Shown: one piece after another, positions 42,101 through 54,900 of the stretch
How the letters are laid out: every line of letters starts with the position of its first letter
Numbering within the stretch: the first letter of the stretch is position 1
Assembly (NCBI RefSeq): GCF_001949145.1
Contig: NW_019091528.1
Location: 953,148 to 1,017,147 of the forward strand
Direction: 5' to 3'
DNA length: 64,000 nucleotides
From: Acanthaster planci
Taxonomy: Eukaryota; Echinodermata; Asteroidea; Valvatida; Acanthasteridae
The notes under the pieces: model-generated
Told to the model about the DNA's origin: nothing
Database searches by the model: none
The model's input: only the letters and a program-made list of their open reading frames with translations
Made by a program: the position numbers and the translations under genes

Positions 42101-42896
42101 TGTACACAGTGCAAAATCTGTCCCTGATGTGCCCTAAAGCGGCGCTGCGTGTTATCAAAAAGTGACTCAGGAAGATTATGTTCAAGCCAGTATGTGGTAT
42201 TGCTGAGAGTTGCACTGAAGCTTTCGAGACAACCTGTCCCTGTGGGGCAATCCACCCTGCCGGCAGACAAGACGAAAACAGAACTCTTTCCAGTGATTAC
42301 CCAGTTTTGCTTTCGGACCATTTTTGGAATGCATCTGAGCAATTTCCCTTTCAGTGCTTGGCCAATTCTCCAGATGATGTCATTGGTAATGGACACATAG
42401 AATCTTCCGTGACGGCCACCAGGAGTGGAGCATTTCCCTCAGATGGATGGCGTATAAGCTGTCAACAGTGATTAGTCATAACTGTTATTTACAGTGTATG
42501 CTGTCTTGACGCATTAGTCAGTCTGATAACATATCAGAGATACATTCATAACGACTTATTCAATCCTGACAACACTTAGGAAGAGCTCCAGATGCTGGTT
42601 TTTATTAATCTGAAATGGGAAAGAGGAAAAAAAGAAGCTAAACCTGATACCTTGACATTTTTGTCAGTTTTCCAGCCAAAGACACAAACGGAGAGAATCT
42701 CCTGCAGAAATTCACCTCGCATCACAAAAACAACAGCTACTTCCGGAACGTGCAACTTGAACAGGCTTCCTTCATCATTGTCCACTATGCAGGGAAGGTT
42801 AATTACAAAGTGAAGGTGAGTAAAAAGGAGAGGAAGGCACATCGACGCTGGGAAAGTGGCCTGGAGATTTCACAGCTTGTTCTTTCCAGGGCTTCT

Positions 42897-42951
<55 letters not shown>

Positions 42952-45900
42952 TAGAATGAGGGTAGCAGCAGCAATATTGTAGTGGAGTCAGTTTTTGAGC
43001 TGGACTAGTTTGCAGAAACCAACTTGGTATTTTAGGAAATCCCAGAAACTTGACAGTGTGGTCTATCTACTCAGGCATTTGATTGTGGTAGAAGCGTGAG
43101 TAAGGACTGAACGCCTGTACATGGTTTGCTTTGACGAGTTAAAGACGGTTCACAAAAAAAGAATGATTAAGGAGTTGGGGATAGTAGTTAGAAATTCTTG
43201 CTCAATGTGGCAGGAATGTTGGGTCTAAACTGGCTCTATTTCTCTACCATTTTACTGGGCTGAATTTGAAAGTGATTCTTGCTGTACCCATTTTCATTCT
43301 CCATGTTATGACCGATTTAGTATCAGGCATTGTGCAGAAGGAAGGTTTGATATTGCCGAGAATCTTAAAGTCTGAGTTTTTTGCCATTCAGGATTTCCGA
43401 GAGAAGAACACAGACCTGATGAGACCGGAAATCACCTCAGTGCTCAAGAACAGCAACCTGGCATTTGTCAGGGAGCTAGTGGGCATGGACCCGCTGGCTG
43501 TCTTCCGCTGGGCCATTGTCCGAGCATTCTTCCGAGCGGTCAGTGCTTTCATGGCTGCTGGAAAGCGATACAAGGCTGGAGGTGAGTGGAGACCGTGTCT
43601 TTGTTGCATTCGTAGGCCAATGTCTTGGGCTTTTTGTGCACATATTGTATCAAATTTAAGTCAGGGATTGGGTCTGTTTTTACCCACATGGGAAGTCAAA
43701 GGGACATTTTTCCAAGGTTTTTTTTCCTTCTTTGAATTTGCATTTTAAATGATCAAAAACTGACAAAAACCCAAAAAAGTAACCCCCCAATAATAAACAA
43801 AGGTGAGATGTAGTTAATCATAACCATTCTGAAGAAAAGGTATTCCTAATTAGGTACTTAATGCCCTGAAACCTTCAAACTATCTTATCGTTGTCATTAT
43901 TACAACCTCTGCGTTGGATGTTGCCTAGATATTTTCCCTGGTCACAGAATATACTATTAATTTTTTCACAGTACCATAATTTTTTGAGCATGAGCCGTGG
44001 CTTCTATGTTGATTCTCATGCTGAAAAATGTCTCTGCAGCTTATACGCTGGGCGGCTTATATGGCAACCTTTGAAGGATAAAATCAGTCACAAAAGCCAC
44101 ACGTTCCACGTGTAGGTGGTGCAGTCATGTTTTCGTTGGTTGCCGTTTACATCTGCTCAAATCTTGAAGATTAAATAAAAGTTGTCCAGAGTTGTCCAGA
44201 CTTTGAGTTAACAGAAATCCTTGACTTGATTGGAACCTCTGTTGATAAATGATTCCATGCGTGTTTAAAAGCTGATAGCGACAGTGTGGCCTGGCTGAGG
44301 AAACTTGATCATAAGTTTCTTCAGCAACTTCCGAGATACCAACACTGGAATGAATGTTTTTGGAAGGAAATCAGTGGCGCATGTCGTCGTCACAGGGATG
44401 CCAGTTTTCAGGCACTAGCCTGATCACAGGCTTTTTTATTTCCAATGTGGGGCTAATTTCAGGCCTGAACAAGCTGCATGTTGGCATCTCAGGCCTTATT
44501 TTCAGACTGTGGACAAGAACCTGACTGGCTTCCCTGTTGCCAACTTTTCTCTTCCCATGTTGTCAGTGGTCGCCTACATGTCAGACCAGGGGGGCATAGA
44601 ACCCCCAAAAAGGAACCCCCCAAAGAAAAATAATTATAGAAATGCAATTTGGGGGTTGGGTGTTTCATTTCCCTTCCTTTCTAGAGTGTGTAAAAGGCCT
44701 CAAAATATAGCCTTACCCACAAAAAGACCGTACAAGGTTAAATGAAATAAATGTCCACAATTTGTGGTCCCCTGAACAAGTTTGTTTTACCCCCTCCCAT
44801 GAAAAATGTGTTCCTGGATTTGCCCATCAGACTGAATAATATATCATATTGAAGAGCTTTTTTAACAGTTTTGTGTGCATGTTTTTGAATGATATCTTTA
44901 TGTAAGCGGGCAAGAAGTGTACATGTGCTTGGAAATGACAAATGCTTGAGGCTCATTTAAGGAGATGGGGATCATGTACAAGGGGGGCCCATTTTGTTTC
45001 CCAGAGTGTTTATTTGGAGGCAGAGTCAAAAAGCACATACATTGTACAGTGCAGTGGTGCTTGATAGTTGAGGAACGTGTATATCGGTAGACGACCACCT
45101 GCATTAGCAATAGATTCAACGTGCAGCTATAATGTCTAGGGAGGAATTACAGCAGGTATTTTGGGAGAGTTCGAATTGCCATGCCAGCTTTCAGCCCTGA
45201 TCTCTGAGGCCTTTTGATGTTTCAACCTGTTGTCTGGTGACCCCTTTGCTCTAGGTGAACGGTCCAAGAAATTAAAAAGTCCAGAAGCTTTAACCATCAC
45301 CATCCCTGCCAGAGATGAAGAAATGTTCAGGTAGGCTGTGCTCTTTTTCGTCCTACAAAAATATTTGTAGCTCCAGTGACTTGACTTAATTTGTCTGTAT
45401 TTAACTTTGAGTGGACTAGAAGAAATGAAATGATAGTTGGTACAAAGTGTTGGTCACAGAGTCAAAGAAGTGTCAATGTTAAATGTGGATGTGAACTAAC
45501 AATTGCCCTTTTTGGTGGAATTGTCTTATTTCTTGTTGATGGACTAGGTTAAAGAAATCACATTTTTACATTTTTGGCCTGTAATAAGTGTATTTTGGGC
45601 CACAACTACATGTACATTAGCAGAGACATGTATTCTTGTTCTGTGCATCAAAAGTGATTCCGAAAGTCTCTGACGTGTCTTCGTTGGTTTTCAAATATTG
45701 CAAAATTAATGAACTAGAGCTTGAAAAAAGTTGAAGAAAAAAAAAAGTAAGACAAAATTGGAAACAAATCTTCAGATTTGCCGTTGGTTATTTACCAACG
45801 GTTGTTGTTGAGATCTACAAACAAAAAGTGCAAGGTTGGCCTTTGTTGCTCACCATCGTAGCTGATGTGTTTATCTTGTCGTAGAAAAATATATTCAGCC

Positions 45901-48900
45901 GCTAAAACGTACCGCCTCATGCGCCAGATAAAGTAAGTCCCAACCCTTGGCCGGCACCGTGCATTCAACACCTGTTTTTTGTCATTGTTTTTGGCTTCAG
46001 GTTTTTAAGTTAATGGCTGTGTATAGCTGGCAGGTGTTTTTTTTAGTGCATTTGTGCATGATAATGGTTTGTTGACTTGAACAGACTCCTTGGATGCACG
46101 GTACTATCTGTTGTGAACATCATGATAGACAGCTCGCTGAGTGAAAAAAACCATGGATGTTTTCAGTTTTGTATTACATATATCAACCTCAATATTCTTG
46201 GTATTCTCAAGAACACACTAAATTAAGATGGAATTTGATAGAATTTAATAGATTCATGTGGGTGATTGTACCCTCCCCCATTTTAATCAGTCTGATTTGT
46301 GTGATTTTTCCCGCATGACCGTTTCAAATTACCTTTGCAGAGGAGTGTTGTTGGACTGATCGATTTAGAACATAATTTGTAAAGTTCAGACGAGGGCTGA
46401 CTTCTGTCAAACTTAGAGCCCTTTCAGTGGTGGGGTAGAGGAGGAAGAAAGAAGGTGGTGAAATTCCCCCCCCCCCCATGGCATCCTGCCACTACGAGTA
46501 TACTCATTGGAAATGAAATGCTACTTGTGTTTCACGTAAATTGAATACACTGGCATCACCAAAGAACAAAACAAATACCCTACTGGCAGTGTGGAGGGCG
46601 TACTCCTGTAAAATGCTCATGTTCAAATAGACACCTGAAAGGTATCTCTTAAATATGCATACAACACTTGGCGAATGGGAACGCCCCATTTTGAAGTCAT
46701 GCATGGCGGTCAACGTGTTAAAATCTCTGTAATTGGAATAGAATTGCATTAGCAGATACCATTTTAGTAGTTGTAGAAGTGCAAGTTCATTAATCAGAAG
46801 TCAGTTATGTTTTTCCCCAAATGGATAAAAAATTGAAGGCTAACATTTTTCTACGCTCGCCTTGATCAGTGAATGACTGTGCATTCTCAGTCGTCAGTGC
46901 TGTAATATATTTGTGTGACATCAGTTCAGCATAGGTTTTAATCTTTCCCCTTTTTTGTTTATTTTGTGTTAATATAATTTGCATTTCCTTCACTCCTGCA
47001 TTAATTGTTGAATAATGCATTTTGCAAGTGTTATGTGTTTTCATTGATTAATATGTTGTGCATGAATAATTCATGAGATAATCCCACCTGCTATGAATAA
47101 TTGATGTTATGATTATAAATATTCATGTGTCCCTCATAACTCCTTCATGTTAATGTTGCAGAAATGTTAACCTCCCTCCCCTTTCCCCCTTTGTAATGCA
47201 TGCATGAGAGCCTGTTATGTTACGTTGCATGTTTTTTTTTCTGTTTGCTTTCCTCGTCTTCCCCAATACACAGACGTCAAAACCGTCGGGCTGTGCATGG
47301 CCGGAAGCATGCCCACGCTGCCCAACTCAAAAATGCCTCCCAAGCAAAAGGCGCTCCCGACAGTCCTGGGGAGGACCAGTTGTCCCCCCTTCCCAGCGAG
47401 GAGAGGGCCCTCATGAGCCCAGATAAACACAGCCTGAGCACACTCAAACCCAGCCTGTTGTACGACGACTCGTACTGGAAAGCCGCCCGAGTTATGAAGT
47501 AGGTGTCAGGGGATGGGATATTTCTATTTCCCATCACTGCAAGGCACGAGTACAAACTTGGTGGTTGTAGGAGTGGGCTGCCTTGCCCTTGTCTTGGGTA
47601 CCATACATATATGTACAGTGTTCTTGCATTGTGACTGCTTGATGTCATGTCATAAAAATCCACTGCTTACCAGGTTTACTNNNNNNNNNNNNNNNNNNNN
47701 NNNNNNNNNNNNNNNNNNNNNNNNNNNNNNNNNNNNNNNNNNNNNNNNNNNNNNNNNNNNNNNNNNNNNNNNNNNNNNNNNNNNNNNNNNNNNNNNNNNN
47801 NNNNNNNNNNNNNNNNNNNNNNNNNNNNNNNNNNNNNNNNNNNNNNNNNNNNNNNNNNNNNNNNNNNNNNNNNNNNNNNNNNNNNNNNNNNNNNNNNNNN
47901 NNNNNNNNNNNNNNNNNNNNNNNNNNNNNNNNNNNNNNNNNNNNNNNNNNNNNNNNNNNNNNNNNNNNNNNNNNNNNNNNNNNNNNNNNNNNNNNNNNNN
48001 NNNNNNNNNNNNNNNNNNNNNNNNNNNNNNNNNNNNNNNNNNNNNNNNNNNNNNNNNNNNNNNNNNNNNNNNNNNNNNNNNNNNNNNNNNNNNNNNNNNN
48101 NNNNNNNNNNNNNNNNNNNNNNNNNNNNNNNNNNNNNNNNNNNNNNNNNNNNNNNNNNNNNNNNNNNNNNNNNNNNNNNNNNNNNNNNNNNNNNNNNNNN
48201 NNNNNNNNNNNNNNNNNNNNNNNNNNNNNNNNNNNNNNNNNNNNNNNNNNNNNNNNNNNNNNNNNNNNNNNNNNNNNNNNNNNNNNNNNNATGTCATGAA
48301 AATCCACTGCTTACCAGGTTTACTAAAAGTAAATGTTAGGCAATAGTAAAGAAGTGGACACTGAAAGATTTTAATAATCCAATTTAATCATTCCTCATAC
48401 ATACGTGTACCGTAGGTGGAATGCTAACCCTCCTCAAACCAGTCAAAAGCCCAAATCCTGTGTTTGGATTTATTTGGTTTATTGATTATAGCTGAGTTTT
48501 GGTATCCTTTTTTGTACATTGGCCTTGACGTGTAGCATTCTTTGAAATAAGCTTCCTGTAAACAGTGCTATGCGGAGATGGGGTTAATGACTTGAGATTT
48601 TAAATAACATGTAACTAGAAAGATTGACAAGTACATTTTGTTAGAAATCTTTTCACTGTATATTTGATTTACTTTGTCATTACTTTTGCATTCAGAATTA
48701 ACATGCTTTAGGGGGACATTTTCCAGTGCAAACAACTGAGATGTGATTTATCATAGAGTTCACATTTATTGTTAGCGATGCTTCAAGCATCGTCTCCAGA
48801 AGAAACTGGTTCATTGCCATGTTTGTCAGCTTAAAAATCTGAATTAAGCATTGTCCCTGTCTCCATGTTCGAGCAGATGTTGTCAGAAAGCCTTTTTTGT

Positions 48901-51900
48901 CGACTCTCGTTCAGATGGCAAGGAAAGGAAAAACTTGAACTTCGGATGTCTAAAATACCAAGGCAAAAAAACTTTACGGAGATGGATATTTCTGACACCG
49001 GGGTAGTTGTTGATTTGTGGGCAAGTCAAGCCTGTTTTGAAGCGTGGCACATCACAATACTGACATCTTCATGCTAACAAAATACATGTCCAGCTTCCAT
49101 TGCAAATCTCCAGTGAGTTTTGTCAGCCCGAGAAAGATGTCTTGTACATTTCTTAACTAGGGCTTGCCCTTTTATAAACTGCAGCAAGCCCTGGGCTTTT
49201 ACCCGCTACGTTCATGTTTGGCATGCTCGATACATCATTGCATTTTTTTTCTCACTTGTTTTGAGTTTTAGTGCTCTGTTGATAATATTGTTGACTTTGC
49301 AGTTCTGTGTCAGAAATATTGTCATTTTTGTGCTCACACAGTGTGTTCAGTTGGTAGTTTATTAACAAGTGCCCTCCTCGTTTTGTTTGAGAAAATTATG
49401 CACAGGATGTCATACCAAACTGGTAAATGATTGTGAAGTTATCAATTCTGTCATGGAATGCTGATCCTAGAGTTACACATAAAATGGATAGTATACAAAA
49501 ACAAGTTCAGCAATTATCTGGTGGTTTAGCTAGCATGGCAGCCAATTTTACTCTTGACACGTGTCCCATTTGAATGGAAATCCAAGGTAACAGTTGCCAT
49601 AACGATCACTGTCAGTAGCTCCTGGGTAGATTTAGACCTTGAGCGCACAAAGATCTACTGTTAAAGCCATGAGAAATTTAAGCCCCATACAAATAGGGCG
49701 CTCTGCCATGGTTCTGCTAAACGTGCTGCTGAGTCTGGTCATAAATCCAGAAAAATAATGAATTACAGTTCTGTGGACTCTGATGTACCTGGAAATCCAA
49801 TCTGTTTAGTACTTGAATCAATAAATTGAATTAAGAACTCTAAATTGAAAACGTTGAATTAAGACATAGGTATCTATCATTAGGGTATTAAAGATGTAAT
49901 GGCTCAGACAGTATGGGAAGCTACTCATCTTGAACCATTTTTCTGTCAATCCATTTAAGGCCTAGAAAACAGGAAACGGTGATTTAACAACTTGGTCCAT
50001 ACCCATATATATAATTCTGCAACCTGTGTTTCTTATTTTTGTCCAGTCTGTTGAGATAATCAGTCACATACAAATAGCCGAGCGTGGTACAGACTGGTTT
50101 GGATAAGAAGTCTGGACGAAATTGGTGGCTACTCAGTGTTCAAGATAAGACATGGGCCATCAAAAATTGACCGCAATTTGAACAATGTAACATTGCTTGA
50201 GTTTTTAATTCTTGTTGAAGTTGGTACTGTAATATTCAGCAGAGTAACACATGCTTATGTTTAATTCCGAAGGAAAAACAAGTCCTTCCGAGGGGCCCAA
50301 GCTGCACCTGCAAAGGTAATGAGATTAGATTGTTGGCATGAAAGTTAGATGTTGGTTGTCATTTTAATGTTTTGAAAACTTTTGAAAGAACACAGAAAAT
50401 CTGAGAGCACCAGGTTTTAAGCCTGGCCTCTATGAATTACGGCTCCAGCTTAAGTCAGCGCACAGTGCTGACCTTGACTCAGGTGGGAGGGTCTCTTACA
50501 TTTTCTCTGATGTGATCGTAATATACAGATAGTTGTTTTGCTTTTTGAAGAAAATTAAAATGAGGAGCCACTGCCCTCCTAGAAAAAAAAGTTAGGTGCC
50601 AGGTCGATTTTTGTACATACTGTGCACACATTTGCAAACTACACAAGTTACATGTACAAAATCTCACAAAACACACAGAAACATTATTCTGTCAATTATC
50701 CGCAGGACAGACAGGCTTTGGATTTTGTGCTTGTGGAATAAATAAAAAATGGCAACCAATTACATGTATATGAAAAAAAAAACTGAAAAATAAAAAACAG
50801 GGCAAGTTTGTTCTCTTGCGTTTGAACATTTCATACTGTGTCTGGAACCGAAGCTTTGGTTTCAAACTTCAAGTACATTTGGGACTGAAACAAGTTTATC
50901 GCACTGGCATCATGGCGTACATAGACTGTTAGTGCATTATGAATACACGAAATGCCTCAGCTCCCCATACAAACTCTATACTATTATACAACGTGCGACC
51001 ACAACCAGTCGATTCGGGTACCCAGTACCTGTACATGTGTGTATGTACCCTCATGTAAGCTACGTTGCAGTTGATGTTGCTGTGTGCATAGTAAGACGGA
51101 TAAAAACCATGTGATTATATAGAGACACATCGCTGGGTGCACATAGAAGAAAACTGGGCAGCGATCGTTCATGAAATACGACTGACAAGGGGAGCGATTA
51201 ATGGGCACAAATCATGGTTGCCATTGGCGATAAGAATTAAACATTTGGTCGCACATCATTATTTTTTAGGTGCGAACGCAACTGTTTTGGTCGCACCGTG
51301 CAGCGCTGGTTGTTCGTAGTGCAGGGCAATCAGTTTTCATACTGATGTCCTACAGTCATTTTGACACCAATTTACTTAAAATCATTCCCCCAACATATCA
51401 GATTTTCAGAGACAATCCCCAAATGCTAACTTTTCCCATTGTTTTCAGTGCACAGCCGACAGTTGTGAATACAAACTACAACTGACCATGATAACAAATA
51501 GCTTTGTTGGATTGAATTGAAACTTCACAGATTTACTCGTAATGGATCTATAGCCTTACATAATTGGCAAACTTCCAAAGATTAGTCATGGGACAGCTAA
51601 GATCTTGGGGTATATACTCCCTCCGGATTTAACACAGCCCCCCCCGCCTGTTTATTTGTAGTTTAAAAAAAGCTTGATCGTATTTGCTGAAAGGAGAACT
51701 GAAGTCACATGAGATTTATAACAGTTGACCCCGTAAAATTCCAAAATCATATCAGTTGCTGTGCTCTGTGACAATTCTGCTTTTTTCTGGCTTAATCAAC
51801 TTCTTTACAAGTACATGTACATGTAGGTCTTGTTCATGGGGATTTTTACACAAGTCGATTTACAATCAGATGAAGTGATGTTGAACCTTTTAGTGTGTTT

Positions 51901-54900
51901 TTTTATCCAGGGTTTGAGAGATTTGAAGTCCATGAAGAAGCTGATGAGTAGGAAGATGGTGGGCTTCCGTCGCTCCTCGACCAAGAAGTTACCTCCTACC
52001 GTCAGTGCCCAATTTCAGGTTAGTCTCGTCTATGGGATGTCTTCAGGCCTCAACATTAATTTTTTGAACTAGTTGTCCGTTGGACAATTAGCACTGAAAA
52101 TTTACTTGCCCGAGGTAAGGTTTTACTTGCCCAAACCCTGGTTTGGTTGCTCATTGCTTCCCGGGACAGTAAATTCCTTCTTCGCCACTATATGACATGA
52201 ATATATATATTATCACCCCCAACTATTGCATCCATCTACGCAAGGAGTGCACAGGAGTCTGACGCATCATTCAAACAAGTTTAGGCAACGGCTGTTTCTT
52301 AACTGCTGGACGATTTTGCTTGGTGTCAATCATGCAAAAAGTACACACACAAGTACCAGGCAAAATTCACTAATGTTTAGGTCACAGCCACACGTAAAAC
52401 AGGCTTTGAGCTTCCGGCCGTCAAAGCTCTGCTGTGCCACGTGTGCAATAACCAATGAGGTTTGGTACCCAGACACAAGGGTATCTTACAGTTTATTTGT
52501 GTAACGTGCATTTTTCCTTGTGTGGAAAGGTGCCCTGCTAAATGTACAGTGTGCATAATGAATGCAAGTTTGTACATGTACATGTACGTAACGATGCAAA
52601 AAATCATCATACACCACATAGCTGTTTACTTTTTACCACTTTTTATAAGCTTTTGTGAAGAGGAAAAAACAAATCAAAGGTAAATTTGCTGACTGCTATT
52701 CTTGGCTATGAAAAACGGACACTTTTATTTCAAGTAAAAAGTACCCGTCCATCTGGCAATTTGTCCTTAATTTTTACTTGCCCGAAAGAAGAAATTACTT
52801 GACCCGGGCAATCGGACAACTGTTAATGTCGAGGCCTGGATGTCTTGCATATCTGACTGGCATGCACAGAGTGATTTGTTTGACAGAAGTTTGGAGAAGG
52901 AGACTCCCCCATTTTAATTTGAAAAGATGAATTGGATGATTGATTAGTTTCTGTTTCCATCGGTTCCTTGTCTGTGTATTGTGTTGAAGTTTCTATTTTA
53001 ATGCCCCTTCCTATTTCACATCTTATAAAATCAGTGGTCCGTTACAGCTTCCCTGAAAGCAGAACATTTCCTGTAATGTTTGTGTTTCCATTCAGAAAAA
53101 TGTATTTTGGTTTTCACTTCATTTCATTTTCAAAGAACATAGGAACTGGTTCCAAACTTGTTTGGTTTATGAACAAATGCATCTAGACATAAATCATGGG
53201 AATATTTACCAATCTTGTTTTTCCATTTTTCTTGGTTCACTGTCAAGTGTATTGTCCATGTAGTTTTAGTTTTGGACATTGCATTTCAGGGATATATCTA
53301 TTTGTGATTCAAGATTCTCATGTAGCCTTTCATCTCCACTTGGTCCCCTCAGCTGTCCCTCAGCAAGCTGATGGAGACGCTGAACCAGGCTAACCCATTC
53401 TTTGTCCGCTGCATCAAGTCCAACTCCAACAAGGAGCCATGCCGTCTTGACGAGGCACTAATGATGCGGCAACTACACTACACTGGCATGCTGGAGACTG
53501 TCCGGATCAGGCAGTCGGGTTATAACGTACGACTCACATTCGAGGTAAAAACTTCATTAGTTCACGGCCAATTTGTACTCACAAATAATATTGGAAAGTT
53601 GAGTAGAATTTTGAATAGATTGTGAGGTTAACTACTGTGATATTTTTGTAACCACTACAATGTGTGGGAGCAATGCAGTAGGGGCAGGTTATAGGTTACC
53701 ATCTTTTGGCTGTGATGGGTAACTTCAAATACTGGATAAAAATTCATGCCACCGTGACATGCAAGGATTTTGTAGGACTGAGGAAAGTCTTCCCAGCCAC
53801 TTTTACTTGACAGGGGGCTCAGTGCCCCTTACCTTTGAAGTTTACATAAACATGAAGCATGTGAATTTAGTCTGTTTGCATAGTGAAGGGTTAATGAAGT
53901 TTCTGGAAGTCTTTGCTAGAAAATGTGAAGGATGTTACGTTGAGTGTTGCCAGGACTTTGACTTTGAGTGGAACCCCTTTGGCCTTCTATTGATGTTTTC
54001 ATTTATCTCTTTCTGTGTTCAGGAATTCAGCCATCGATACCACCTGCTGTTACCCAATGGTAGGGATTCCTGCCTCCAAGACATTCAAGAATTCTTGGAG
54101 ACGATGGAATTAGATCCCAAGCACTATCAACTTGGGAAAACCAAGGTAAGCGCCAGAGTCTGTGTCTGAGTGTTCCAAGTGTTGAAGATAAGGGTACCAT
54201 TTCCAAAGCCATTCAAATTGAGTCTGTGTCTGAGAGTTGTGGCTGTGGCTGGAAAGATTGCATGTGTCAGTGGAAAGCCATTGGTTAGTGGCTGCAGCCA
54301 CTTCCCATAGACAGGTGTTACTCCCAGTTGTAGCCATTTGACATGGACAGGCCCCACAATGGAAGCTGTCACTTCTGAACTGCTTCCTGTTCCCTGATAT
54401 TGAGGTCACAGCATAATGGGGAGACAGGGAACAAGCCCACAAAAGTCACATCGTCAGGCAGAGCTTTACCTTTTGAGTTGCATTGCCTTCAGCCCATCCT
54501 TACATCCTGTTCAGGCAATACAATCTTCAGTCTGTTCATAAGGTCCATTAGTGATTCCGTAGAAATGCAATGAAATTCTAGTTGCTAGCAGCGTTTTTCA
54601 AAGAGCAGTTCCAAATCCATCTTTGACTTAGTCATCGAGGTTAGGAACATAGTCCACGGAACTGAGGTCCTTGAGGTCAATGTTGCTAAACGGAGAAGCC
54701 TCTGAGATTTAGAAAAAGGCCCTAATTGATTGGCAGAGTTTGAATCAACCTGTGTGCTTACTTTCAGGTTTTCCTGAGGGAGAGTGAACGGCTTAAGCTG
54801 CAGGAAGCCCTGCACAGTCACGTCCTGAAGAGAATCATCACCATACAGAAATGGATGCGTGGAATCCTTCAGCGCCAGAGCTACCTGCAGATGAAATATG

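Noticed and set aside
42675-42813. Acceptor TTTTCCAG at 42674 for exon 9
   Set aside because: It does not complete the split codon from exon 8; the acceptor seven bases upstream does and restores the family NFP residues.
44394-44495. Complete mini-hAT element
   Set aside because: Short inverted CAGGGATGCCAG-like ends are present, but flanks lack an 8-bp duplication; kept only as a note in the intron entry.
47513-48346. 277-codon open frame (and long minus-strand frames) across the gap
   Set aside because: Mostly unknown residues from the N run; no support on either side.
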